DNA of 64,000 nt from Prevotella sp. GTDB taxonomy: Bacteria > Bacteroidota > Bacteroidia > Bacteroidales > Bacteroidaceae. The notes beneath the pieces are model-generated. The model searched no databases and was not told the DNA's origin. It saw only the letters and a list, made by a program, of their open reading frames with translations. Positions 1 to 7,735 of the stretch are shown here, piece after piece. The stretch is taken from positions 1 through 64,000 of the forward strand of contig JAGCZA010000067.1 of NCBI GenBank assembly GCA_017960525.1, given 5' to 3'. Both the position numbers and the translations under genes were made by a program. How positions within the stretch are numbered: the stretch's first letter is position 1; the number at the start of each line of letters is the position of its first letter.

Positions 1-212
1 AGAACGATAAGAAAGAACAGCAGAAGCAGCAACAGCAAAAACAAGAGCAGCAGAAGCAGCACGAGCAACAGCAGAAGCAGCAAGAACCCAAGATGAGCAA
101 GGAGAATGCCGAACAGTTGCTCAATGCCGCCATGCAGCAGGAGAAGCAGACGCAGGAGCGTATGCAGCAACAGCAGCAGGGCCAGCGCCGGCAGAATGAG
201 AAAAACTGGTGA
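1..212 (+). CDS. batC: BatC aerotolerance TPR protein, C-terminal end (partial)
   Basis: The window opens inside this gene; about 69 codons are visible, read from base 3 to the TGA at 210-212. The visible part is a long Gln/Lys/Glu-rich low-complexity tract followed by a segment rich in Asn-Ala-Glu-Gln and a final KNW. A TPR domain followed by a charged Q-rich tail ending like this is typical of BatC from Bacteroidales, but the TPR part lies outside the window. Immediate linkage to batD and batE supports the call. The product is expected to be an envelope-associated scaffold working with the BatA/B von Willebrand domain proteins. Confidence 0.85.
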   Translation, partial: NDKKEQQKQQQQKQEQQKQHEQQQKQQEPKMSKENAEQLLNAAMQQEKQTQERMQQQQQGQRRQNEKNW

Positions 213-248
213 TTAACAATAGAACGATTTTCACGAATTGGACGAACT

Positions 249-2117
249 ATGAATAACTTGAGAAGATTAGGAAACTTAGGGAGGGTATTGATGTTTGTGG
301 CCCTGTGGGTTGCATCTTCAGTCTTCAATCTTCCATCTTCAATCTGTCTGGCGCAGTCTTTCCGGGCCAATGCTCCGCAGCAGGTCGCCGTGGGCCAGCA
401 GTTCAGACTCACCTACACCGTCAGTACCCAGGATGTGTCGGGCTTCCGCGTCGGGCAGATTCCCGAAGACGCCTTCGATGTCCTGATGGGTCCCAGCACC
501 AGCACCCAGTCGAGCTTTACTATTGTGAATGGCAAGACATCGCAATCGTCAACCATCACCTATACTTATATTCTCAGTGCCCTCAAGGAAGGGTCGTTCA
601 CCATTCCGCCTGCAACAGTCAATGCGGAGGGCAACCAACTGCAGTCAAACTCGGTCAAAATCACTGTCAGTGGCAGTGTGCCCTCTGGTGGTGGCGGTGG
701 CGGCCGCAGCCGTTCACAGCAGCCGCAGACGGAGACGCGCTCTGCCGGCACGCCCATCTCCGGCAGCGACCTCTTCATCAAGGTCAGTGCCTCGAAGAAG
801 CGCGTGGTCGAACAGGAGCCAGTGCTGCTTACCTACAAAGTCTACACCCTCGTCAGTCTGACGCAGTTGGAGGGCAAGATGCCCGATCTGAAGGGTTTCC
901 ATACGCAGGAAATCCCATTGCCGCAGGAGAAGAGCTTCAAGGTGGAGCAGTTCAACGGACGCAACTATAAGACCGTCACGTGGAGCCAGTACGTCATGTT
1001 CCCCCAGATGACGGGCAAGCTGCAGGTGCCGCCAATCACCTTCAACGGCATAGTGGTGCAGCAGAACCGCAACATCGACCCCTTCGAGGCTTTCTTCAAC
1101 GGCGGCTCCAGCTATGTCGAGGTGAAGAAACAGATACAGGCCCCCGGTGTGGAGATTGAGGTGGACCCGCTGCCTGCCCGTCCCGACGGTTTCTCTGGTG
1201 GTGTGGGACGCTTCTCGATGAAGGCTGAGATAGACAAGGAAGAGCTGAAGGCCAACGACCCCTTCACCATCAAGGTGACCGTCAGCGGCACGGGCAACCT
1301 GAAGCTGATCAAGCAGCCCGTGGTCAAGTTCCCCAAGGACTTCGACACCTACGACGCCCGCCAGACCGACAAGACGCGTCTGACCACCAGCGGCGTGGAG
1401 GGGACGATGACCTACGAGTTCCTGGCTGTGCCCCGCCATCAGGGGCAATACGACATTCCCCCCATCGAGTTCATCTACTACGACACGCAGGAGAAGGCCT
1501 ACCGCACGCTCACTTCGCAGCCCTTCCACCTCAGCGTGGCCAAGGGCGAGGGCGGAGAGAGCCATATACAGGACTTCACCGAACAGGAAGACATCCAACT
1601 CCTGGCCAGCGACATACGCCACATCAAACTGGGCAATGCGCGGCTGCAGAGTTCTGCCGGCAGTTTCTTTGCCTCTCCCACCTACTGGGTGGCACTGGCT
1701 CTGTTGGCCCTGACATTTATCTCGCTCTTTATTATCTTCCGCAAGCGGGCTATCGAAAACGCCGATCTCGTGCGCCACGCCTCCAAGCGTGCAGGCAAGG
1801 TGGCCCGGAAACGTCTGAAGAAGGCAGCCAAACTGATGGCCGACAACAAGCCCGGCGAGTTCTATGATGAGGCCCTGCGCGCCCTCTGGGGCTATGTGGG
1901 CGACAAACTCAACATCCCTGTGGAGCAACTCTCACGCGAGAACATCACCGACCGCCTGAAAGAGCGTGGTATCGACGAAACCACCATCGCACCGTTCATC
2001 GAAGCCATCGACGAGTGTGAGTTCGAGCGCTATGCCCCGGGCGACCCGAAAGGCAATATGAGCAAAGTCTATGAACAGGCAATGAAAGGAATCACCTCAC
2101 TAAACGAAAAACTATGA
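249..2117 (+). CDS. batD: BatD, membrane-anchored oxygen-tolerance protein
   Basis: The 622-residue protein has an N-terminal signal peptide (residues 1 to about 36, ending LAQ), several beta-rich extracytoplasmic BatD repeats, a Gly run at about 148-154, one transmembrane helix at about 478-500 and a basic cytoplasmic tail of about 120 residues. This is the usual BatD layout. It follows batC by 36 bases, and its last codons overlap the start of batE, so the three are one operon. An ATG at 291 preceded by GGGAGG could be an alternative start giving a shorter signal peptide. The hydrophobic part of the signal peptide is encoded by tandem heptamers at 315-342. BatD is thought to work with BatA/B/C/E in aerotolerance or envelope stress; the biochemical role is not known. 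Confidence 0.93.
   Translation: MNNLRRLGNLGRVLMFVALWVASSVFNLPSSICLAQSFRANAPQQVAVGQQFRLTYTVSTQDVSGFRVGQIPEDAFDVLMGPSTSTQSSFTIVNGKTSQSSTITYTYILSALKEGSFTIPPATVNAEGNQLQSNSVKITVSGSVPSGGGGGGRSRSQQPQTETRSAGTPISGSDLFIKVSASKKRVVEQEPVLLTYKVYTLVSLTQLEGKMPDLKGFHTQEIPLPQEKSFKVEQFNGRNYKTVTWSQYVMFPQMTGKLQVPPITFNGIVVQQNRNIDPFEAFFNGGSSYVEVKKQIQAPGVEIEVDPLPARPDGFSGGVGRFSMKAEIDKEELKANDPFTIKVTVSGTGNLKLIKQPVVKFPKDFDTYDARQTDKTRLTTSGVEGTMTYEFLAVPRHQGQYDIPPIEFIYYDTQEKAYRTLTSQPFHLSVAKGEGGESHIQDFTEQEDIQLLASDIRHIKLGNARLQSSAGSFFASPTYWVALALLALTFISLFIIFRKRAIENADLVRHASKRAGKVARKRLKKAAKLMADNKPGEFYDEALRALWGYVGDKLNIPVEQLSRENITDRLKERGIDETTIAPFIEAIDECEFERYAPGDPKGNMSKVYEQAMKGITSLNEKL
315..342 (+). repeat. Tandem heptamer array in batD signal-peptide codons
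   Basis: Four consecutive 7-base units read TCTTCAG, TCTTCAA, TCTTCCA, TCTTCAA. They encode residues 23-31 of the signal peptide. This is one of several period-7 arrays in the window. Confidence 0.8.
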
Positions 2118-2863
2118 TGAAATACTTGATACTGACACTTGTCACTTTTCATTTGTCACTTTTCACTTCTTTGGCTGCAACCAAGGCCGAGGCCGACAGT
2201 AGTTATGTGAACGGTGATTACCAGAAGGCCATTGCCCAGTACAACCAGTTGCTTGCGGAGGGGAAGAGTGCCGAAGTCTACTACAATCTGGGCAATGCCT
2301 ACTACCGCACAGAGGAAATCACACAGGCCATACTCGCCTACGAGCGGGCACTCCTGCTTTCGCCTGGCGACCCTGATATACGTTTCAATTTGCAACTTGC
2401 ACGCTCGAAAACCGTCGACAGGATTGTGCCGCAGTCACAGTTCTTCGCCGTCACCTGGTACCGTTCCCTTGTCAACAGTTTCAGTGCCGACGGTTGGGCA
2501 TACGCCTCACTTCTGGCTCTTGCGCTCGCCATCGTACTTGCCCTGCTCTACCTTTTTTCTTCGCCCTTGTGGTTGCGCAAGATTGGTTTCTTCGGGGCCG
2601 CTCTGATGCTCATTGCGTTCCTGCTGGCCAATCTCTTCGCCTGGCAGCAGAAGCACGACTTCACCAACCGTCACGGTGCCATCATCATCCAGTCGGCTGT
2701 GCCCGTGAAGAGCACCCCCGCCGCCAACGGTACCGACCTCTTTATCCTGCACGAGGGCACGAAGGTCGAAGTGACCGACGACACGATGCAGGATTGGAAG
2801 GAAATCACCGTCCCCGACGGCAATCAGGGCTGGGTGCAGACCAACCAGATAGAATTGATTTAG
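2114..2863 (+). CDS. batE: BatE, TPR and SH3-like membrane protein
   Basis: The 249-residue protein has a signal peptide (about 1-22), two or three TPR units (about 25-105, including YYNLGNAYYR), two transmembrane helices (about 130-150 and 155-178) and a C-terminal SH3-like domain (about 190-249) ending in a GWVQ motif. This is the standard BatE architecture. Its start overlaps the batD stop (ATGATGA), implying translational coupling. The hydrophobic core of the signal peptide is encoded by a heptamer array at 2136-2170. It is expected to sit in the cell envelope as part of the Bat complex. Confidence 0.9.
   Translation: MMKYLILTLVTFHLSLFTSLAATKAEADSSYVNGDYQKAIAQYNQLLAEGKSAEVYYNLGNAYYRTEEITQAILAYERALLLSPGDPDIRFNLQLARSKTVDRIVPQSQFFAVTWYRSLVNSFSADGWAYASLLALALAIVLALLYLFSSPLWLRKIGFFGAALMLIAFLLANLFAWQQKHDFTNRHGAIIIQSAVPVKSTPAANGTDLFILHEGTKVEVTDDTMQDWKEITVPDGNQGWVQTNQIELI
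2136..2170 (+). repeat. Tandem heptamer array in batE signal-peptide codons
   Basis: Five 7-base units read CACTTGT, CACTTTT, CATTTGT, CACTTTT, CACTTCT. They encode residues 8-19, most of the hydrophobic core of the signal peptide. Confidence 0.82.
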
Positions 2864-2893
2864 GAAGGGAACCCCAGGGGGGAAGGGTAGGGG

Positions 2894-5215
2894 CTATATG
2901 CGCTCCACTTGCTTGACGCCCTTCACCGTGCGGAGTTTCTTGATGAGCGATTCGAGGCGCGTGTTGTCGTTAATCATAATGACCAGATTGCCTCGGAAAA
3001 TGCCGTCGTTGGCATCGATGTTGATGCTGCGCAGCACCAGTTTTTCGTCTTTTGAAATGATGGAGGTGAGGTTATTTACGATGCCCAGGTCGTCGTTGCC
3101 GATGACGCGCAGCGTAATCTGGTATTGCGACGAACCTTTGCCGCTCCATTTTGCCTTCACGATACGGTAGCCGAAGCGCCGCCGCATTTCGGGCGCGTTG
3201 GGACAGTCCGTGCGGTGAATCTTGATGCCGCCGCCATTGGTGACGAAACCGAAGACGGAGTCGCCGTAGATGGGGTTGCAGCAGCGTGCCAACTGGTAGT
3301 CCAGGCCCTTGAGGTCCTGCCCGATGACGAGTACGTCGTCGGAAAGTTGGGGGCTGAGCGTCGAGAGTTTGGAGTTGTCGAGCGTAAACTCCTCAGCCGA
3401 GCGCGTCTGGCCTTCGCCGCTGTACTCGCCCTGTTGCATTTCCACATACTTGTCGATGACGGTCTGCACGTCGAGCGTGTCGTGGGCCAGGTCGCGGTAG
3501 AAGTCGCTGTTCTCCTTGTAGCCCAGTTTGCGGATGACGCGCATCATCTGGCTTTCCTCCAGTTCAATCTTGCGGTTCTTGAACTTGCGCTCCAGCATCT
3601 CCTTCACCAGCAGTGCATCCTTCTGTTGCGTCTCCTTGATGGCCAGACGTATTTTCGCACGGGCGCGGCTGGTCTTCACGATGTTGAGCCACTCCTGTTT
3701 GGGGTACTGCGTCGACGAGGTCAGAATCTCCACCTGGTCGCCGCTGTGCAGTTCCTGGCGGAAGGTCACCACCTTGTTGTTGATGCGTGCGCCTGTGCAG
3801 GCCGAACCCACTTTCGAGTGGATGTGGTAGGCCATATCGAGCACCGTGGCCCCCTTCGGGAATTTCAGCAGGTCGCCCTTCGGGGTGAACACATACACCT
3901 CGTCGTCGTAGAGGTCCATGCGGAACTCGTCCATTGCCTCCATTCCGCTGCTGTTTTCCAGCATCTGGCGGATGCCGTTCAGCCACTCGTCCATTCCGCC
4001 CTCGCCCTGCTTCACGCCCTTGTAGCGCCAATGGGCGGCAACGCCACGCTCCGCCACCTCGTCCATGCGCTCAGTGCGTATCTGCACCTCCACCCACTTC
4101 TTTTCCGGGCCGAGCACCGTGATATGCAGGCTCTCGTAGCCGTTTGATTTCGGCATCGACAGCCAGTCGCGCATACGCTTCGGGTTCGATGTGTACATGT
4201 CGGTGATGATGGCGAAAGTCTGCCAGCACAACTGCTTCTCTTTCTCCACAGGGCAGTCGATGATGATGCGGATGGCGAACAGGTCGTAGACGCCCTCGAA
4301 GCCGCATTTCTGCTTCTTCATCTTCTGCCAGATGCTGTGGATGGACTTCGTGCGGCCCTTCATGTGGAACTTTAGGCCAGCCTCCGTAAGTTTCTCATTG
4401 ATAGGCTTGATGAAGCGCTCTATATAGGCGTCGCGTGCGGATTTGGTAGCGTTTAGTTTTTCCTTGATGAGATAGTAGGCGTCGTGCTCCAGGTACTTCA
4501 GCGACAAGTCTTCCAGTTCCGACTTCAGTTTGTAGAGACCCAACTTGTGCGCCAGCGGAGCATAGAGATAGGCCGCCTCTTCGCTGACACGTCTGCCGTA
4601 GTTGAGTGTTGAGAGTTGATCGTTAAGCGACTTTACTTTTGCATCAGCAGAACTAATGTCTCTCAACTCTGAACCCTCATCTCTCAACCCTAAACTCTCA
4701 ACCTTCAACCCTTCCGCCATCGCATCACGAATCTGCCGCATCAAGTTCACACGGTCGGCAATCATAATGAGGATGACACGCATATCCTCGGCAAACGACA
4801 GCAGCAGATTGCGGAAGTTTTCGCTCTCGATGGCAGGGTTTTTCTTGTACAACTCCTGTATGCGCTGCAGGCCGTGCAGGATACGACTCACTTGTTGGCC
4901 GTACTGCGCGCCCACCTCGTCGATACTGATGTAGCCCGCGTCAATGCTCGGGCGCAGCATGATGGCCATTACCGCATCGCGGCGTAGCCCAATCTCGTCG
5001 ACCACCAGCAATGCCGTCTGAAGGCTGGTGACGATGGGATTGAGGCCGAAGAGGTCGCGGTGCACCTGGTTCTGCTCCAGCGACTGCAACAGGTGCTGCC
5101 GGATGTGCACCTCGTCGCCAGGCTCCAATGTGGAACCCACTTTCTCCTTCAGTTCGGCATAGAGAGCCAGAATCTGCTCCCGCTCCTTGGCAGTGAAGTC
5201 CAGTCGTTCCGTCAT
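2894..5215 (-). CDS. relA: RelA/SpoT-family (p)ppGpp synthetase with degenerate hydrolase domain
   Basis: The 773-residue protein has the long RSH layout: an N-terminal HD-like region (about 40-160), a synthetase domain (about 240-400, with YDLFAIRI, SNGYESLH, EVQIRT and AAHWRYK), a TGS domain (about 440-500), a Cys-Cys-containing linker (ARCCNPI, with a following HRTDCP) and a C-terminal ACT domain (about 690-773). In the HD region the usual LLHDxxED signature is replaced by MLRPSIDAGY (about 86-95), so hydrolase activity is probably lost and the enzyme should act mainly as a synthetase. Residues 168-205, between the HD and synthetase domains, are an extra segment encoded by a heptamer-flanked insertion at 4601-4713. 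The start overlaps the rpiB stop by four bases. Confidence 0.92.
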   Translation of the reverse strand: MTERLDFTAKEREQILALYAELKEKVGSTLEPGDEVHIRQHLLQSLEQNQVHRDLFGLNPIVTSLQTALLVVDEIGLRRDAVMAIMLRPSIDAGYISIDEVGAQYGQQVSRILHGLQRIQELYKKNPAIESENFRNLLLSFAEDMRVILIMIADRVNLMRQIRDAMAEGLKVESLGLRDEGSELRDISSADAKVKSLNDQLSTLNYGRRVSEEAAYLYAPLAHKLGLYKLKSELEDLSLKYLEHDAYYLIKEKLNATKSARDAYIERFIKPINEKLTEAGLKFHMKGRTKSIHSIWQKMKKQKCGFEGVYDLFAIRIIIDCPVEKEKQLCWQTFAIITDMYTSNPKRMRDWLSMPKSNGYESLHITVLGPEKKWVEVQIRTERMDEVAERGVAAHWRYKGVKQGEGGMDEWLNGIRQMLENSSGMEAMDEFRMDLYDDEVYVFTPKGDLLKFPKGATVLDMAYHIHSKVGSACTGARINNKVVTFRQELHSGDQVEILTSSTQYPKQEWLNIVKTSRARAKIRLAIKETQQKDALLVKEMLERKFKNRKIELEESQMMRVIRKLGYKENSDFYRDLAHDTLDVQTVIDKYVEMQQGEYSGEGQTRSAEEFTLDNSKLSTLSPQLSDDVLVIGQDLKGLDYQLARCCNPIYGDSVFGFVTNGGGIKIHRTDCPNAPEMRRRFGYRIVKAKWSGKGSSQYQITLRVIGNDDLGIVNNLTSIISKDEKLVLRSINIDANDGIFRGNLVIMINDNTRLESLIKKLRTVKGVKQVERI
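4601..4713 (-). repeat. In-frame heptamer-core-heptamer insertion element in relA
   Basis: Read on the + strand, the element has four heptamers of the GTTGAGN type (4601-4628), a unique core of 30 bases (4629-4658) that begins GACTTTACTTTTG and contains GAACTAA, and seven heptamers of the ACYCTCA type (4659-4707). The two flanks are roughly inverse of each other. It adds about 37 residues including DAKVKSLNDQLSTLN. The same core and flank arrangement occurs inside lacZ at 31108-31195, read in the same frame and strand. Confidence 0.82.
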
Positions 5216-5670
5216 ACAGGTATTTTGTCGATGCGCTTCTGGTGGCGTCCGCCCTCAAACTCGGTGGCGAAGAACTCGTCCATAATCTTGCGGGCCATCT
5301 CCTCGTCGATGAAGCGGCCGGGCATCACCAGCACATTGGCGTTGTTGTGCTGACGGATAAGATGTGCAATTTCGGGAATCCAGCACAGGCCGGCGCGGAT
5401 GCTCTGGTGCTTGTTCAGCGTCATGTTGATGCCCTCGCCGCTGCCGCAGATGGCAATGCCGGGGAACACCTCGCCAGCCTCGATGCCGCGTGCCAGCGCA
5501 TGGCCGAAGTCACTGTAGTCGCACGAGTCCTCGGTGTAGGTGCCGTAGTCCTTGTAGGCCAGGCCACGCTCGTCCAGGTATTTCTTCACAAACTGTTTCA
5601 GTTGAAAGCCGGCATGGTCGCTTGCCAGTCCAATCAGCCCATTCTTCTGTTGTTCATTCATGTTGTCCAT
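5212..5670 (-). CDS. rpiB: Ribose-5-phosphate isomerase B
   Basis: The 152-residue protein is the usual length for RpiB/LacAB. It has ASDHAGF near the N-terminus, the active-site loop ICGSGEGINM with the catalytic Cys, HNNANVLVMPGR, and a C-terminal GGRHQKRIDKI. It interconverts ribose 5-phosphate and ribulose 5-phosphate in the cytoplasmic pentose phosphate pathway. It is the first gene of a two-gene transcript with relA, overlapping it by four bases. A TAnnTTTG box lies just upstream at 5694-5701. A second in-frame Met at codon 4 is also a possible start. Confidence 0.95.
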   Translation of the reverse strand: MDNMNEQQKNGLIGLASDHAGFQLKQFVKKYLDERGLAYKDYGTYTEDSCDYSDFGHALARGIEAGEVFPGIAICGSGEGINMTLNKHQSIRAGLCWIPEIAHLIRQHNNANVLVMPGRFIDEEMARKIMDEFFATEFEGGRHQKRIDKIPV

Positions 5671-5693
5671 AATGTTTTGTTCTTTATACGTGG

Positions 5694-5701
5694 CAAATGT
5701 A
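5694..5701 (-). promoter_or_regulatory. Bacteroidales -7 box for rpiB-relA
   Basis: The reverse strand reads TACATTTG, matching TAnnTTTG, 24 bases upstream of the rpiB start. Confidence 0.6.
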
Positions 5702-5723
5702 CGAAAACTTTATCGTAATTGCT

Positions 5724-7568
5724 TCATTTCAACTTGATACACATCTTCGTGAGGTCATCACTCGGTTCGGCATCGCCTACGAAATCCTCTACGGCCTTAT
5801 GGATGGTCTCTGAAGTTTGGCGGGCATCGCCCCAGTCTTTCTGCAACAAGGCTTTCAGGCGGGCATTGCCAAACTGCTCTTTGTTGATGTTCTCGGCCTC
5901 ATTGATGCCGTCGGTATAGACAAAGAGGGTCTTGCCATGCATATCGTCCACCTCCTCGCCTTCAAACTTCACTTCTGACCAGAGACCGATGGGTGCGTTA
6001 GACTCGACTTTCATATATTCGCCGTTGAGCAGTGGAGGGTTATGGCCTGCGTTGCAGAATTCCATGTGACCCGTCTTGAGGTGGATGAGTCCGATGAACA
6101 TGGTGACAAACATCCCCTGTTCGTTGTCCTCCACCAGCGCATGGTTCAGGCGTGTGGCAATGGTGTCGGGGGTGAGACGGCCATCGACCAGCGTGCGGAA
6201 CATACGTGTCACCTCGGCCATAAAGAGGGCTGCGGGTACTCCCTTTCCGCTGACGTCGCCCACGCAGAAGTAGAGCATATCGTCGAGTAAGGCATAGCCG
6301 TACAGGTCGCCGCCAACCTCCTTGGCAGGAGTCATCATGGCATAGATGTCGACATCGCGGCGACGGGGGAACACACGGGGCAGCATACGCTTCTGTATCT
6401 CGCGGGCAATGCGCAATTCGCTCTCGATCCGTTCCTTGGCGGCAGTTGTCTCCTCTAACTTGTCGTAGGCCTCTTTCAAATGGTTGTGGACAGTCTTCAA
6501 GTTATTCATGTGCTTCTTGCGGCGAATAGCAATGAAGGCGAGAAATGCTATGACGACAGCAGCTATGATACCACCTGCTATCATCATCGTGCGCTCCTTG
6601 GCCAGCATTTGCTCCTTCGCGTCGTTTTCTGCGTATGTCAGCGAGAGTTCTGAATCGAACTCACTCATCTGTGCCCGGCCTTCTGATGCCTGAACGGAGT
6701 CAATCACCTCGCGGGTCCGTTTCTGCCAGTAGAGTGCCTGCTTCAAGTCACCCATGTCTTCATAGATAGAGGCTCTCTGTGCACATTTATTGAGCATGTG
6801 AATCAGCTTGTCAGTACGCTTCAAGGCCAGTGCCCACTGTTTGCGGTTCTTGGCCTGGTAGACATTAATCAGCTCGCCAAACAAACCACCCTGGCCTCCA
6901 TTCTCTGCTATCAGCTGTGCACGCTCCTTGTAGGCTTCCTCGAAACCAAGACTGTCACCTAGGTTATAGCGTACCAGACATTTGTAGCTCCATGCCGTAA
7001 TTTGGTTCATTGGGATAATGCCTGGCTCGTCGAGTGCTTTTCGGGCATACTCCTGCACTTTGTTATAGTCTTTCTGGCGCAATGCTATCTCGCAGAGTCC
7101 AAGATAGCAGGGATCCGCACTCTCGTTGGGCAGGTATTTGCTTTTCAACTCCAATGCCTGCATAAAACTCTTTTGGGCCATATCGTTGTTACCCGATGTC
7201 TCACGGATGGAACCCAGGGTGAAGGTGGCGAAATACATGCCAACGTTGCTGTTGTATTCCTTGGCGTGATGGTAGATGGCGTGTGATAACCCTACGCCCT
7301 TCTTACGGTCGACAAACTCAAACGTATAGATGGCTTCATAGCTGCACGCCCGGTAATAGGTCTCCTGGTATTCGGAGAACTCAGTGGCATCTTTGAGTTT
7401 CTGCACAGCCTCAAAAAACTGGTCTGTCTCACGGGAACTATAATGACGGTAGGTCTCTTCGGTGAGCTTCTGGAGCTTGGTCGGCAGCTGCTCTTCAGCG
7501 CAAACACGGGTGGCACCTGTTGCCAGCAACAGGAGCGTCATCAATATATTACAAGCGATTTTCTTCAT
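5724..7568 (-). CDS. TPR-containing SpoIIE-type PP2C protein phosphatase
   Basis: From the ATG at 7568 the product is 614 residues; a TTG two codons earlier is less likely. It has a signal peptide (about 1-24), a periplasmic helical TPR-like sensor region (about 30-300), one transmembrane helix (328-349), a coiled coil (350-395) and a cytoplasmic SpoIIE/PP2C domain (about 400-614). Catalytic motifs are intact: GGDLYGY, GDVSGKGVPAALF, GHNPP, YTDGINEAEN and SDDLT. Family members dephosphorylate anti-anti-sigma (STAS) proteins or other regulators. No STAS or anti-sigma kinase gene is adjacent, so the substrate is unknown. It has its own promoter and is probably monocistronic. Confidence 0.88.
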   Translation of the reverse strand: MKKIACNILMTLLLLATGATRVCAEEQLPTKLQKLTEETYRHYSSRETDQFFEAVQKLKDATEFSEYQETYYRACSYEAIYTFEFVDRKKGVGLSHAIYHHAKEYNSNVGMYFATFTLGSIRETSGNNDMAQKSFMQALELKSKYLPNESADPCYLGLCEIALRQKDYNKVQEYARKALDEPGIIPMNQITAWSYKCLVRYNLGDSLGFEEAYKERAQLIAENGGQGGLFGELINVYQAKNRKQWALALKRTDKLIHMLNKCAQRASIYEDMGDLKQALYWQKRTREVIDSVQASEGRAQMSEFDSELSLTYAENDAKEQMLAKERTMMIAGGIIAAVVIAFLAFIAIRRKKHMNNLKTVHNHLKEAYDKLEETTAAKERIESELRIAREIQKRMLPRVFPRRRDVDIYAMMTPAKEVGGDLYGYALLDDMLYFCVGDVSGKGVPAALFMAEVTRMFRTLVDGRLTPDTIATRLNHALVEDNEQGMFVTMFIGLIHLKTGHMEFCNAGHNPPLLNGEYMKVESNAPIGLWSEVKFEGEEVDDMHGKTLFVYTDGINEAENINKEQFGNARLKALLQKDWGDARQTSETIHKAVEDFVGDAEPSDDLTKMCIKLK

Positions 7569-7621
7569 AGACAATCAATTTGAACTCTGTTATAATAGCG
7601 GTTTAGCCGTCATTCTGGCTG

Positions 7622-7629
7622 CAAAGTTA
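7622..7629 (-). promoter_or_regulatory. Bacteroidales -7 box for the SpoIIE phosphatase gene
   Basis: The reverse strand reads TAACTTTG, 53 bases upstream of the ATG at 7568. Confidence 0.6.
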
Positions 7630-7735
7630 CAATTTTTTTTTTTACTCCACAAAAAAAATGATAAGCTACTATGAAAAGTCTTTATATATGTTTTCGCCCT
7701 GATTTCATTCAAGCAACAGATGCCTGTTATTTAGT

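Noticed and set aside
714..1928. A 404-codon reverse frame within batD
   Set aside because: It is antisense to batD, has no recognisable domain, and lacks a promoter.
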